A model generated the notes under the pieces. The model was given only the letters and a program-made list of their open reading frames with translations. It ran no database searches and was not told the origin of the DNA. 64,000 bases of DNA from TA-20 sp035935115 (GTDB lineage: Archaea; Thermoproteota; Nitrososphaeria; Nitrososphaerales; Nitrosopumilaceae), in assembly GCA_035935115.1 (NCBI GenBank), contig DASYXK010000002.1, forward strand, positions 1 to 64,000, given 5' to 3'. The position numbers and the translations under genes are program-made. Shown in pieces: positions 1-10,394 of the stretch (position 1 is its first letter; each line of letters starts with the position of its first letter).

Positions 1-4
1 TGTT

Positions 5-913
5 CTAGTATTTTGGCATGAATCTTAGCCCAGTCTTTGCAGAAACAGCAATTATGGATATAATTGCAATTGCAAGTACTAGAGTTGCTATTGTACCAAA
101 CTCTGGAACTATCCATGTACCAATGATCTCTATCTGTCCAGTTCCGTCAGTGAAAGGAATTGTTAGAGTCCTGTCAGTAGTTGTTTTTGTTTCAGTAAAT
201 TGAGCTTCTTGACCATCGTTTAAGACAAAGAATTGATCATCTGTTTGATCGTTTATCTTTGCATCTATCAATGCTCTTGGTAGGTCTATGGTTAATTGTC
301 CATCGCCTGTTGTTTGTATTGATACTATCAATGATTTGGACTTGATGTCAGCCTTGATTCCAAGTACTTTACCATTTGTGATGCTGTACGTAACTGACAA
401 GTCAGTACCATCAACTTTTACGGTATTTCCTGAAGGTGCTCCTCCTTTAGAACCAGTAAACTGGAATGTTGTTTTTGCTGATCTATCTTTACTACTAAAC
501 TGTACATCTACTTCGTAAGTACCAGCAGCTTGCCACAAACTACTACCACCAACTGTGATCGTTGTACTGTATGTTCTATCACTTCCAAGATCTACTTGAG
601 CTATCTGCACAACATTTCCAATAGGATTTCTAACTATAACTGAAACGGGTGTGCCAGAGATGTAGTCTCGTGTTGTTCCTGATATGGTAAGTTTGTCGCC
701 ATCGTTATACGATGCTTTGTCTGTTGTAACAGTAATTGGTACTCCTGTTGAGGTCTGAGGATTTGTTGTACCTGCAAGTGAATATTTCTGGTACGGATTT
801 TGTGTACCTGTAGAATTTGTGCTTGTAGAATTGCTTGCTGCAAAAACCGGAATTGTTCCAGCGGCAGCAACCAGAATTGCAAGTAAGACAAATCCATTTA
901 AACGAGTACTCAT
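5..913 (-). CDS. PEFG-CTERM secreted surface protein, two-domain
   Basis: A 302-residue exported protein. The N-terminus has a hydrophobic signal peptide (about residues 7-25) followed by a Ser/Thr/Asn-rich stretch. Residues about 60-155 resemble an Ig-like/MG2-type beta domain, and about 163-265 form a second domain shared with the PEFG protein at 61676-62191 (both carry LPRxLIDAKI and a threonine-rich strand). The C-terminus has PEFG at residues 270-273, a hydrophobic helix and a basic tail, which is the PEFG-CTERM sorting signal described in thaumarchaea. It is probably processed and anchored at the cell surface by an archaeosortase. The ligand or role is unknown. It is transcribed divergently from rpoH; a TATA-like TTAAATA lies at about 938-945. 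Confidence 0.85.
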   Translation of the reverse strand: MSTRLNGFVLLAILVAAAGTIPVFAASNSTSTNSTGTQNPYQKYSLAGTTNPQTSTGVPITVTTDKASYNDGDKLTISGTTRDYISGTPVSVIVRNPIGNVVQIAQVDLGSDRTYSTTITVGGSSLWQAAGTYEVDVQFSSKDRSAKTTFQFTGSKGGAPSGNTVKVDGTDLSVTYSITNGKVLGIKADIKSKSLIVSIQTTGDGQLTIDLPRALIDAKINDQTDDQFFVLNDGQEAQFTETKTTTDRTLTIPFTDGTGQIEIIGTWIVPEFGTIATLVLAIAIISIIAVSAKTGLRFMPKY

Positions 914-998
914 CTTGTTTTTGGATTATTTTTTCACTATTTAAGGTTGCGAAAAAAATTATTGACAAGAAACAGTAAATTTCAAATCCAGCCAATTA

Positions 999-1083
999 CA
1001 TATATATTAACCTCTCGGCTGAAAATTCATAGTTTGTGGATTAATTGTTCATTTACAGCTAATGTTAGAAGGAGCTCTTTAAC
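999..1083 (+). promoter_or_regulatory. Promoter and Shine-Dalgarno site of the RNA polymerase operon
   Basis: A TATA-like run (ATATATATTAA, about 1000-1012) lies some 75 nt before the rpoH start, so this transcript has a real 5' leader. AAGGAG at about 1068-1073 is a good Shine-Dalgarno sequence ten bases ahead of the ATG. Most other genes here look leaderless, so the leader is notable. Confidence 0.55.
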
Positions 1084-1335
1084 ATGATAACTAAAAAAGA
1101 TCACATCCTAGTTCCAGATCATATCTATGTTCCAAAACATGAGATAATGACAAAAAAAGAAGCTGAAGAAACGCTAGAAAAATTTCATACAAAACCTACT
1201 GAAATGCCGCTTATTTACGTAAATGATCCTGCCATCAAAGGCTTGGGAGTAAAACCAGGTGATATGATTAAGATAACAAGAAAAAGTGCAACTGCTGGTG
1301 AGAGTGTCTATTACAGATACGTGGTGGAAGAGTAA
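1084..1335 (+). CDS. rpoH: DNA-directed RNA polymerase subunit H (Rpb5 C-terminal type)
   Basis: An 83-residue protein equal to the C-terminal assembly domain of eukaryotic Rpb5, the usual form in archaea. The pattern LVPxHxxxxxxE near the start, the conserved LPxIxxxDPA-like segment (here MPLIYVNDPAIKGLG) and the ending KITRKSxxxGESVYYRYVVEE are typical. It forms part of the lower jaw of RNA polymerase at the downstream DNA. It is first in the rpoH-rpoB-rpoA operon; its stop overlaps the rpoB start by one base. The start is supported by the AAGGAG site upstream. Confidence 0.95.
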   Translation: MITKKDHILVPDHIYVPKHEIMTKKEAEETLEKFHTKPTEMPLIYVNDPAIKGLGVKPGDMIKITRKSATAGESVYYRYVVEE

Positions 1336-4300
1336 TGGCAAACATTTCAAACAAACGTTGGCCAATAATTCAAGATATATTAAAAAGAGAAGGTATAGCT
1401 CGGCAACATCTTAATTCGTATGATGAGTTTTTGGAAAGAGGCCTTCAAAGTATAATTGATGAAGTTGGACAAATAGAAATTGAAAGTGCAGAATATCCAT
1501 ATAAAATTCAACTTGGTAAGCTAAAACTACAACAACCAAGAATGATGGAACTTGATGGTTCTATAACACACATAGCTCCTATGGAAGCAAGACTGCGTAA
1601 CGTTACATACGCATCTCCAGTAATGCTTGAGGCAAGTGTTGTAGAAGATGGAAAAATTCTGGAATCAAGATTTGTTCACATTGGAGACATGCCAGTTATG
1701 GTAAGATCAAACGCCTGCCTTCTGCATAATCTTTCTGATCAAAAACTTGTAGAACATGGTGAGGATCCAAACGATCCGGGTGGATATTTTATCATAAATG
1801 GATCAGAACGAGTGATTGTTGGACTAGAAGATCTTTCTTATAATAAAATTATAGTTGATAAAGAAACAGTTGGAGGAAATACTGTCTTCAAAGCTAAAGT
1901 CTATTCATCTATTGTTGGTTATCGTGCAAAGCTGGAACTTGTAATGAAAAACGATGGATTGATAGTTGCAAAAATTCCTGGTTCACCTGTTGATATACCT
2001 GTAGTTACTTTAATGAGAGCACTAGGACTTGAATCTGATAGAGAAATTGCTGCTGCAGTTTCACTTGTTGATGACATTCAAGATGAACTTGAAGCATCTT
2101 TTGAAAAATCTGGTGATGTGCCAACTGCAAAGGATGCAATAGTGTACATCAGTAAGAGAATAGCACCTGGAATGCTTGAAGAATTTCAGATAAAGAGAGC
2201 AGAGACTCTGCTTGACTGGGGACTTTTACCACATCTTGGCAAACATCCAGACAATAGAAAGGAAAAATCACAATTTCTGGGAGAAGCAGCTTGTAAATTA
2301 ATTGAATTAAAACTAGGTTGGCTTACACCTGATGATAAAGATCACTATGGAAATAAGGTCATAAAATTTGCAGGCCAGATGCTTGCAGATTTATTCAGAA
2401 CTGCATTTAGAAACTTGGTTAGAGATATGAAATATCAACTTGAACGCTCTGGACAGAAAAGAGGAATTAATGCAGTTGCAGCAGCAGTAAGACCAGGTAT
2501 AGTTACTGACAAACTAAATAACGCAATTGCAACAGGAAATTGGGGAAGAGGTAGAGTAGGAGTAACCCAGCTTCTGGATAGAACAAACTATCTCTCAACA
2601 ATTAGTCATCTTAGAAGAATTCAATCTCCTTTAAGCCGAAGTCAACCAAACTTTGAAGCAAGAGATTTACATTCAACACATTTTGGTAGAATATGCCCAA
2701 GTGAAACTCCTGAAGGATCAAATTGTGGACTAGTCAAGAATCTTGCCCTTTCTGCAATAATATCAGTGAACGTTCCATCAGAAGATATTATTGAAAAACT
2801 ATACGATCTTGGAGTAACTTATGTTTCAGACGCAAAAGATGAGCTAAAAAAAGAAGGAACAAGAATCTTTGTTGATGGAAGACTAATTGGATATTATAAA
2901 GACGGACAGAAGCTTGTGGATTCATTACGTGAACTAAGAAGAAACTTCAAAATTCATCCTCATATTGGCATATTTTTGTACCAATCTGATATAGAAGGTT
3001 CTACAAAGAGACTTTATGTAAACTGTAATGCGGGAAGAGTTCTACGTCCTCTAATCGTAATAAAAGATAACAAACCACTCTTAACACAAGAACTTATCGA
3101 TAAGGTGAGCAAAAAATTCCTTTCTTGGAGTGATCTTTTACACATGGGAGTAATTGAATTAGTGGATGCAAATGAGGAAGAAAATACTTACATTGCAATG
3201 GATGAAGAGAATGTAAAAAAACATACTCACATGGAAATATTTCCATCTGCAATTCTTGGTGCAGGAGCATCTATAATTCCATATCCTGAACATAATCAAT
3301 CTCCAAGAAATACGTATGAATCAGCCATGGCAAAACAAAGTCTTGGATTTTCTACCCCCCTGATGAATGCAAGTACATATGTTCGACAACATTTCATGTT
3401 ATACCCACAAACTCCAATCGTAACAACAAAAGCGATGGGACTTTTGGGATTGGAAGACAGACCTGCTGGACAAAATTGTGTTGTTGCAGTACTACCTTTT
3501 GATGGTTACAATATTGAAGATGCTATAGTTTTAAGCAGATCATCTGTAGAAAGAGGATTAGGAAGAACTTTCTTTTATAGAATCTATGAAGCAGAAGCAA
3601 AACAGTATCCTGGAGGAATGCGAGATAACTTTGAAATTCCAAACGCAGAAGCAAACATTCGTGGTTTTCGTGGTGAAAAAGCTTACAGATTATTAGAAGA
3701 AGACGGTGTAATTGCAACCGAGTCCACTGTTCAAGGTGGAGATATTCTAATTGGAAAAACAAGTCCACCAAGATTCATGGAAGAATATAGAGAATTCGAA
3801 GTAAAAGGACCATATAGAAGAGATACATCAATTGGAGTAAGACCATCTGAGAATGGTGTTGTTGATACCGTTGTTATGACTCAATCACACGATGGTGGTA
3901 GAATGTATAAAATTCGAGTTAGAGATGTACGAGTTCCAGAAATTGGTGACAAGTTTGCATCAAGACATGGTCAGAAAGGAGTTGTAGGTTTACTTGTAAA
4001 TCATGAAGATTTACCATATACAGCTGATGGGGTTGTTCCAGACGTATTGATTAATCCACATGCATTTCCATCTAGAATGACTGTTGGAATGTTTCTAGAA
4101 TCAGTTACTGGAAAAGCTGCAGCACTCAGAGGTACTAAGATGGATGGCTCTGCATTTGTAGGAGAAAAATTGGAAGATGTCAAAGGAGTACTAGAATCTG
4201 CAGGTTTCAAATATTCAGGAAAAGAAATGATGTATGATGGAAGAACAGGAAAAGCATTCCCTGCAGAGGTTTTCATTGGAGTTGTATATTATCAAAAACT

Positions 4301-4682
4301 TCACCACATGGTTGCAGATAAAATCCATGCTAGAGCAAGAGGACAAGTGCAAATGTTAACAAAACAACCAACAGAAGGACGTGCACGTGGAGGTGGTTTG
4401 AGATTTGGAGAAATGGAAAGAGACTGTCTTATTGCATACGGTGCTTCTATGATGTTAAAGGATAGATTACTTGACGAATCAGATAAGGCTGATATTTACA
4501 TCTGTGAAAGGTGTGGACTAGTATCGTATTATGACATTAAACAAAGACGCTTTGTTTGTAGAGTTTGTGGCGATAAAGCAAAAGTGACATCAATTTCAGT
4601 AGCATACGCATTCAAGCTCTTGCTACAAGAAATGATGAGCTTAGATGTTGCTCCAAGACTTTTGATAAAGGAGAAGGTATAA
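1335..4682 (+). CDS. rpoB: DNA-directed RNA polymerase subunit B, unsplit
   Basis: Subunit B of 1115 residues, the full-length Rpb2-type second-largest subunit that forms half of the active-site cleft. It is one open frame, not split into B' and B'' as in many methanogens and halophiles. Visible motifs include SETPEGSNCGLVKN in the fork region, GYNIEDAIVLS, the catalytic-region GDKFASRHGQKGVVG, and a C-terminal zinc ribbon (CxxC at about 1056-1059 and CxxC at about 1075-1078). It overlaps rpoA by one base in a TAATG junction, so translation of the two is probably coupled. Confidence 0.98.
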   Translation: MANISNKRWPIIQDILKREGIARQHLNSYDEFLERGLQSIIDEVGQIEIESAEYPYKIQLGKLKLQQPRMMELDGSITHIAPMEARLRNVTYASPVMLEASVVEDGKILESRFVHIGDMPVMVRSNACLLHNLSDQKLVEHGEDPNDPGGYFIINGSERVIVGLEDLSYNKIIVDKETVGGNTVFKAKVYSSIVGYRAKLELVMKNDGLIVAKIPGSPVDIPVVTLMRALGLESDREIAAAVSLVDDIQDELEASFEKSGDVPTAKDAIVYISKRIAPGMLEEFQIKRAETLLDWGLLPHLGKHPDNRKEKSQFLGEAACKLIELKLGWLTPDDKDHYGNKVIKFAGQMLADLFRTAFRNLVRDMKYQLERSGQKRGINAVAAAVRPGIVTDKLNNAIATGNWGRGRVGVTQLLDRTNYLSTISHLRRIQSPLSRSQPNFEARDLHSTHFGRICPSETPEGSNCGLVKNLALSAIISVNVPSEDIIEKLYDLGVTYVSDAKDELKKEGTRIFVDGRLIGYYKDGQKLVDSLRELRRNFKIHPHIGIFLYQSDIEGSTKRLYVNCNAGRVLRPLIVIKDNKPLLTQELIDKVSKKFLSWSDLLHMGVIELVDANEEENTYIAMDEENVKKHTHMEIFPSAILGAGASIIPYPEHNQSPRNTYESAMAKQSLGFSTPLMNASTYVRQHFMLYPQTPIVTTKAMGLLGLEDRPAGQNCVVAVLPFDGYNIEDAIVLSRSSVERGLGRTFFYRIYEAEAKQYPGGMRDNFEIPNAEANIRGFRGEKAYRLLEEDGVIATESTVQGGDILIGKTSPPRFMEEYREFEVKGPYRRDTSIGVRPSENGVVDTVVMTQSHDGGRMYKIRVRDVRVPEIGDKFASRHGQKGVVGLLVNHEDLPYTADGVVPDVLINPHAFPSRMTVGMFLESVTGKAAALRGTKMDGSAFVGEKLEDVKGVLESAGFKYSGKEMMYDGRTGKAFPAEVFIGVVYYQKLHHMVADKIHARARGQVQMLTKQPTEGRARGGGLRFGEMERDCLIAYGASMMLKDRLLDESDKADIYICERCGLVSYYDIKQRRFVCRVCGDKAKVTSISVAYAFKLLLQEMMSLDVAPRLLIKEKV

Positions 4683-7600
4683 TGGCGCTTGAAACTATAA
4701 AGATAATTGACGGAATCAAATTCTCTGTTTGGTCGCCCACAGAAATTAGAAAATATTCTGTCGCAGAAATCACTGCACCAGAAACTTATGATGAAGACGG
4801 GATGTCTGTACAAGGTGGATTAATGGATGGAAGACTTGGAACGTTAGAGCCAGGACAAAAGTGTATCACATGTGGTAATACTGCAGCAAGGTGTCCAGGA
4901 CATTTTGGTCATATTGAACTTGCAGAACCTGTCTTACATATTGCATTCATTGATAACATATACAAACTTCTTTTGACTACATGCAGATCCTGTGCTAGAC
5001 TGAAAATTCCAAAAGAAGACCTAGAAGAATATCATAGAATACTGAACAAAGAGGCAGCATATACAGTAATATCTGTAAAACACATACCAGATCAAATTAT
5101 TGAAAAAGCAAAAAAGGAAAAAACATGTCCGCATTGTGGCAAATCACAATATGATATGATCTTTACAAAACCAACAATCTTTATTGAAAAGACAGAACTT
5201 GGTGAAAACAGATTACTACCCATAACAATTAGAGAAAGATTCTCTCACATGATTGACGATGATTTGAAACTTTTGGGATATGATCCTTCTACTGCAAGAC
5301 CAGAATGGTTTGTACTCCAAGTTTTACCTGTTCCACCTGTAACTGTTAGACCATCAATAATTTTAGAAACAGGAATTCGATCAGAAGATGATCTAACACA
5401 CAAACTTGTTGACATAATAAGAGTAAACCAAAGATTAAAAGAAAGTAAGGAAGCAGGAACTCCGCCACTTATTGTTCAAGATCTTGTTGATTTATTACAA
5501 TATCATACAACAACATATTTCGATAATGAGGTTTCTGGAATTCCACAAGCTCATCATAGATCAGGTAGACCGCTGAAAACTTTAACACAAAGACTGAAAG
5601 GAAAAGAGGGAAGATTCCGAGGATCACTTTCTGGAAAAAGAGTAGACTTTTCTAGCAGAACTGTGATTTCACCAGATCCAAATCTTGACATTGCTGAGGT
5701 TGGAGTCCCAGAAGCTGTAGCAATCAAACTTACAATACCTGAAGTTGTTACAGAATGGAACATTGAACGACTAAAGAGACTTGTGATAAATGGTCCAAAC
5801 AAATTCCCAGGCGCAAATTATATTGTAAGACCTGATGGAGTAAAGATTAGACTTGATTTTGTTGAAGACAGAGAAACAATTGCAAACAACATCGAGATTG
5901 GATATCTTATAGAAAGACATCTATCAGACGGTGATATTGTCATGTTTAACAGACAACCCTCTCTTCACCAAATGTCAATTATGGGTCATTATGTTAAGGT
6001 CTTACCAGGAAAAACTTTCCGATTGCATCCATCTGTATGTCCTCCATACAACGCTGACTTTGATGGAGATGAGATGAACCTACATGTGCCACAAAGTGAG
6101 GAAGCTAGAGCTGAAGCAATTCTTTTGATGCGTGTACAGGATCAATTAATCTCACCAAGATATGGAGGACCAATCATTGGTGCATTACGAGATTTCATTA
6201 CAGGTGCATATCTACTAACCAAAGATGGTACTACACTAACTCCAGAATACTTTGCAAATCTTGCAATGATTGGAGGATATGATGGAACTTTTCCAGAACC
6301 TGCAATTAAAAATAAAAATGGTCAGTTTTATACAGGAAAACAATTATTTTCACTTTTCATGCCAAAAGACTTTAACTATGTAATTACATCTAAATGGTCC
6401 AAAGGAACCAAGGGTCCAACAAAAGATGTTGTAATAAAAAATGGTCAGTTAATTAGTGGTGTAATTGACAAAGCATCAATTGGTGCTGAAGAACCAGATA
6501 GTGTTTTGCATAGAATCACAAAAGACTACGGATATGATGAAGCGAAAAAATTCCTAAATTCTATTTTGGTAATGCTAAAACAATTTATCACACATTATGG
6601 TTTTAGCTATGGCTATTCTGATCTTGAGCTTTCAACAAAAACAAAAGAAAACATTCTAGGCGGAATACAAGAAACATACGACAAGGTTTATGATCTTATC
6701 TCTCAGGCAAAGAAAGGAACTTTGCAGCTTAGTAGAGGTCTTTCTGCAGATGAAGCATTGGAAGCATACATTGTAAATGAGCTTTCAAAAGCAAGAGACA
6801 AGGCAGGAAGCACGGCTGACAAGTCTTTTGATGAAACAAATGCTGGAAGAATTATGGCCACAACCGGTGCCAGGGGCTCATCTCTGAACATAGGACAGAT
6901 GGCTGGTGCCTTAGGTCAGCAATCAATCAGAGGAAAAAGAATCAACAAAGGATACAACAATAGATCTCTTCCACACTTTAAAGAAAATGATACTAATCCG
7001 GATTCAAGGGGATTTGTAAAATCAAACTATCGTGAGGGTCTTTCTACATTAGAATTTTTCTTCCACGCAATGGGTGGACGTGAAGGTCTTGTAGATACTG
7101 CAGTTAGAACCCAACAAAGTGGTTACATGCAAAGAAGATTGATCAATGCGCTTGAACACCTTAAGCTAGAATATGATGGAACCGTACGAGATCCACATGG
7201 TCATATTATACAATTCTTGTATGGTGAAGATGGAATCGATGTTGCAAAAAGCGATCACGGTGAAGCATTTAGAGTTCAAAGATTAATAGAATCTGAAACA
7301 ATTATTGATACTGGTAAAAAAGCAACAAAAGAAGAGATAACAGAACTTTCCAAGAAATACACAAAGACATTCAATCCACGATTAACACACGCAGTACACG
7401 ATGCATTACTTGAATCAAAAATAAGCCGAGACGGTGTTGAAAAAGTTTGCAAGAAGGCATTAGAGTTGTACGATAATGCCAAAGTAGAACCGGGGCAAGC
7501 AGTAGGTGTAGTAACTGCACAATCTATTGGTGAACCTGGAACTCAGATGACACTAAGAACATTCCACTTTGCAGGAATTAGAGAAAGAAATGTAACACTC

Positions 7601-8476
7601 GGTCTTCCAAGATTAATTGAACTTGTTGATGCACGCAAAAAACCAGTAACACCTACAATGGACATCTACCTTGAAGAAAATTACAAAAAATCAAAAGAAA
7701 AAGCAATCAAAGTTGCACGTGAAATCTTACATACAAAGGTTAGTGCACTTGTATCAAGCACGGAAACTGATTATTCCACAAAAATCAAACTGAATCTAAA
7801 TACTGACAAGCTAAAAGAAAGGGCTTGTACCATAGCAGATGTTGAAGAGGCATTACAATCATCAAAAAAGAAATTTGAAATTGAAACTAGCGGTAATTCC
7901 ATTACACTAACACTTGCTGAAGAATCAGATGCTCAAACAGTTCTTGCAATGAGAAACAAAATTCTTGGTACCAAAGTAAAAGGAGTAGCTGATGTTGAAA
8001 GAGTTACTATAGTGCAACAAGATGATGAATGGGTAATACAAACATCTGGTTCTAACATTGCAAAGGTGTTTGAAATTGATGGTGTTGACAAGAAAAATAT
8101 ACGCACAAACAACGTTTTTGAAATTGCAAGTACACTAGGAATTGAAGCTGCACGTAACGCACTGATAAATGAGCTTAGCTCAACACTTGAAGATCAGGGT
8201 CTAGAAGTAGACATTAGATATCTTATGCTTGTTTCAGATTTGATGTGTTCTAGAGGATATATGCAACAAATTGGAAGACATGGAATTGCTGGAACAAAGA
8301 CAAGTGTACTTGCAAGAGCTGCATTTGAAATTACTGTTCCAACAATTGCAGAAGCTGCATTGGCTGGAGAAGTTGAACAACTAAAAGGTGTCACAGAAAA
8401 TGTAATTGTTGGTGGAAATATTCCTGTAGGAACTGGAACTGTGGATCTTTACATGAGGGTAGTTGAAGATGGCTAA
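4682..8476 (+). CDS. rpoA: DNA-directed RNA polymerase subunit A, fused A'/A''
   Basis: A 1264-residue largest subunit. The active-site Mg2+ motif NADFDGDEMN is at about residues 457-466. The N-terminal zinc-binding sites are CxxC...CPGHFGH and a further pair of CxxC motifs. The trigger-loop/bridge-helix region and the A''-type C-terminal part (GEPGTQMTLRTFHFAG) are in the same frame. Most archaea split this subunit into A' and A''; the unsplit form is a recognised thaumarchaeal marker, so this gene is good evidence for the lineage. The last codons overlap the L30e start. Confidence 0.98.
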   Translation: MALETIKIIDGIKFSVWSPTEIRKYSVAEITAPETYDEDGMSVQGGLMDGRLGTLEPGQKCITCGNTAARCPGHFGHIELAEPVLHIAFIDNIYKLLLTTCRSCARLKIPKEDLEEYHRILNKEAAYTVISVKHIPDQIIEKAKKEKTCPHCGKSQYDMIFTKPTIFIEKTELGENRLLPITIRERFSHMIDDDLKLLGYDPSTARPEWFVLQVLPVPPVTVRPSIILETGIRSEDDLTHKLVDIIRVNQRLKESKEAGTPPLIVQDLVDLLQYHTTTYFDNEVSGIPQAHHRSGRPLKTLTQRLKGKEGRFRGSLSGKRVDFSSRTVISPDPNLDIAEVGVPEAVAIKLTIPEVVTEWNIERLKRLVINGPNKFPGANYIVRPDGVKIRLDFVEDRETIANNIEIGYLIERHLSDGDIVMFNRQPSLHQMSIMGHYVKVLPGKTFRLHPSVCPPYNADFDGDEMNLHVPQSEEARAEAILLMRVQDQLISPRYGGPIIGALRDFITGAYLLTKDGTTLTPEYFANLAMIGGYDGTFPEPAIKNKNGQFYTGKQLFSLFMPKDFNYVITSKWSKGTKGPTKDVVIKNGQLISGVIDKASIGAEEPDSVLHRITKDYGYDEAKKFLNSILVMLKQFITHYGFSYGYSDLELSTKTKENILGGIQETYDKVYDLISQAKKGTLQLSRGLSADEALEAYIVNELSKARDKAGSTADKSFDETNAGRIMATTGARGSSLNIGQMAGALGQQSIRGKRINKGYNNRSLPHFKENDTNPDSRGFVKSNYREGLSTLEFFFHAMGGREGLVDTAVRTQQSGYMQRRLINALEHLKLEYDGTVRDPHGHIIQFLYGEDGIDVAKSDHGEAFRVQRLIESETIIDTGKKATKEEITELSKKYTKTFNPRLTHAVHDALLESKISRDGVEKVCKKALELYDNAKVEPGQAVGVVTAQSIGEPGTQMTLRTFHFAGIRERNVTLGLPRLIELVDARKKPVTPTMDIYLEENYKKSKEKAIKVAREILHTKVSALVSSTETDYSTKIKLNLNTDKLKERACTIADVEEALQSSKKKFEIETSGNSITLTLAEESDAQTVLAMRNKILGTKVKGVADVERVTIVQQDDEWVIQTSGSNIAKVFEIDGVDKKNIRTNNVFEIASTLGIEAARNALINELSSTLEDQGLEVDIRYLMLVSDLMCSRGYMQQIGRHGIAGTKTSVLARAAFEITVPTIAEAALAGEVEQLKGVTENVIVGGNIPVGTGTVDLYMRVVEDG

Positions 8477-8789
8477 ACTTTTAGAAAAAATAATCAAGGA
8501 TGCAATGGATGATAAGAAGTATTCTCTAGGCGCAAAAGAGGTAATTGGTTCAATGAAAAATTCCAAATTGATAATTTTATCTCAGTCTATTCCAAAGAAT
8601 ACTCTTCAAAAGATACAGGAAACTGCAACGAGTTCCAAAGTTCCTACTTTGAATTTTAAGGGCTCATCCGTTGAACTTGGAAGGCTCTGTGGTACGCAAT
8701 TTAGAATCTCCGCACTTTCGCTTAAAACTTTGAGTGAAACAAATCTCAAAACACTTTTGAAAGAAGTGGAAGAGGAGATACAACAATAA
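8469..8789 (+). CDS. rpl30e: Ribosomal protein L30e (eL30)
   Basis: A 106-residue protein of the L7Ae/L30e fold, in its usual archaeal place between rpoA and nusA. It binds RNA kink-turns in the large subunit. The sequence has the expected GAKEVIGSMKNSK start, where other family members have the GxxxTxKALxxGK pattern, and a C-terminal GTQFRISALSLK-like helix. The ATG at 8469 lies inside the end of rpoA (ATGGCTAA overlap); an in-frame TTG two codons upstream is less likely. Confidence 0.9.
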   Translation: MAKLLEKIIKDAMDDKKYSLGAKEVIGSMKNSKLIILSQSIPKNTLQKIQETATSSKVPTLNFKGSSVELGRLCGTQFRISALSLKTLSETNLKTLLKEVEEEIQQ

Positions 8790-8865
8790 ATGTCTTATTT
8801 TTACATAATTTTTTATGAAGATTTAAATGTCCCACGAAGAGATCGATTTTAAAACAGGTATAGAC

Positions 8866-9324
8866 ATGACGGAAACAATCAAACTAACAACAGACCAAAT
8901 CAAACTGATGTCGCTATTTCAAAACGTAACTGGTGCAACAGCTCGTGATTGCATTGAAGATGAAAAACTTGATAGAGTAATCTTTGTTGTAAATCCTGGT
9001 AAGATGGGTCTTGCAATAGGCAAAGGCGGTTCTACAATTCGAAATCTGCAAAACGTAGTAAAAAGAAACGTTGAGCTTGTGGAGTATTCTGATGATCCTG
9101 CAGACTTTCTCAAAAATATGTTAAATCAAAAACTTGTATCTGAAGTTAAAATAAACAAAAGACTTGATGGTTCTATGCAAGCAATTGTTATGGTTGATGC
9201 GAAAAAGAAGGGTATTGTAGTGGGTCGTGAAGGACGCAATGCTGAAAAGGCAAGACTGCTTGCAAAAAGATATTTTCAAATTTCCAGTGTTTTAATACAA
9301 AGTCCGGAAAAAATAATGGAGTAA
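8866..9324 (+). CDS. nusA: Transcription elongation factor NusA, archaeal two-KH form
   Basis: A short archaeal NusA of about 152 residues made of two KH RNA-binding domains without the bacterial N-terminal and S1 domains. KH signatures are visible as GKMGLAIGKGGSTIRNLQ and KKGIVVGREGRNAEKAR. It sits between L30e and S12 in the polymerase-ribosomal operon. The frame is open upstream to an ATG at 8827; I prefer the ATG at 8866 because the family usually starts just before the conserved IKLTxDQIxLMSLFQ segment, but the longer form cannot be excluded. Confidence 0.9.
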   Translation: MTETIKLTTDQIKLMSLFQNVTGATARDCIEDEKLDRVIFVVNPGKMGLAIGKGGSTIRNLQNVVKRNVELVEYSDDPADFLKNMLNQKLVSEVKINKRLDGSMQAIVMVDAKKKGIVVGREGRNAEKARLLAKRYFQISSVLIQSPEKIME

Positions 9325-9328
9325 AAAT

Positions 9329-9766
9329 ATGGCAAAATCACCACTAGGTCTATTTTCAGGAAGAGTTCTAAAAGATAAAAGAAAGAAACAGCGTTGGTCT
9401 ATTGGTACTTATAAAAGAAGAAACCTTGGCCTTGACAAAAAAGCAAGTCCATTAGGTGGTGCACCACAGGCTCGTGGAATTGTTTTAGAAAAAGTGGGCA
9501 TTGAAGCAAAGCAGCCAAACTCTGCCGTTAGAAAATGTGTTCGTGTACAACTCATAAAAAATGGAAAGACCGTTACTGCATTTTTACCAAGAGACGGAGC
9601 CATGAATTTTGTTGATGAACATGATGAAGTACATGTAGAAGGAATGGGTGCATCTATGGGAGGAGCAATGGGAGATATTCCCGGTGTAAGATGGAAGGTA
9701 TTCAAGGTAAATGGAACTTCACTCAAAGAACTTGTATATGGTAAGAAAGAAAAACCAAGGAGATAG
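9329..9766 (+). CDS. rpsL: Ribosomal protein S12 (uS12)
   Basis: A 145-residue small-subunit protein of the decoding centre. The conserved loops are present: QPNSAVRKCVRVQLIKNGKTVTA-type and the region around DEHDEVHVEG, followed by GDIPGVRWKVFKVNG. The length matches archaeal/eukaryotic S12/S23. It follows nusA by four bases and precedes S7 by two, so the genes are surely co-transcribed. Confidence 0.97.
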   Translation: MAKSPLGLFSGRVLKDKRKKQRWSIGTYKRRNLGLDKKASPLGGAPQARGIVLEKVGIEAKQPNSAVRKCVRVQLIKNGKTVTAFLPRDGAMNFVDEHDEVHVEGMGASMGGAMGDIPGVRWKVFKVNGTSLKELVYGKKEKPRR

Positions 9767-9768
9767 AA

Positions 9769-10368
9769 ATGACAGAGACTGCAAATCTTTTGCTTTTTAG
9801 GAAATGGGACCTCTCAAAAATAGAGATTAGAGATCCCGGTTTAAAAAACGCTATATCGGTAAACAAAACTATAATGCCATTAACCTTTGGTCGTTCTGCG
9901 CTGAAGAGATTCAACAAGGCTGAAGTTAACATCGTAGAAAGACTTGCAAACAAGCTTTTGCACTTTGGAAAAAGATATGCAAAAAATACAGGTAGGATGG
10001 GTGGAAAGAAAACCCGATCAATAAACACTGTCAAAGCAGCACTTGACATTATGTTTCTTAAGACAGGTAAAAACCCAATTGAGGTTCTTGTGCGAGCAAT
10101 TGAAAACTCTGCCCCAAATGAGGATACCACAAGAATAGTTTACGGTGGTACTGTTTATCACGTATCAGTAGATGTTGCACCTTTACGAAGAGTAGATCTT
10201 GCATTACGATTCATTGCAGAAGGTGTAAGAGATGCATCCTTTTCAAATCCAAAAGCGATTGAAGAAAATCTTGCAGAACATCTGATTCTTGCAGCAGCAA
10301 ATGACATGAATGCTCCTTCAGTAAAAAAGAAAAATGAGCTTGAAAGAATAGCAATGGCTTCTCGATAG
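9769..10368 (+). CDS. rpsG: Ribosomal protein S7 (uS7)
   Basis: A 199-residue protein that nucleates assembly of the small-subunit head. The family features are visible: FGKRYAKNTGRMGGKKTRS, NPIEVLVRAIENSAPxED, and RRVDLALRFIAEGVRDASFSN. It has the archaeal N-terminal extension. It is the last gene of the polymerase-ribosomal run. Elongation factor genes, often next in other archaea, are absent; a tRNA on the other strand follows. Confidence 0.97.
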   Translation: MTETANLLLFRKWDLSKIEIRDPGLKNAISVNKTIMPLTFGRSALKRFNKAEVNIVERLANKLLHFGKRYAKNTGRMGGKKTRSINTVKAALDIMFLKTGKNPIEVLVRAIENSAPNEDTTRIVYGGTVYHVSVDVAPLRRVDLALRFIAEGVRDASFSNPKAIEENLAEHLILAAANDMNAPSVKKKNELERIAMASR

Positions 10369-10394
10369 GCGTTATAATTTTATCAAAGAGAAAG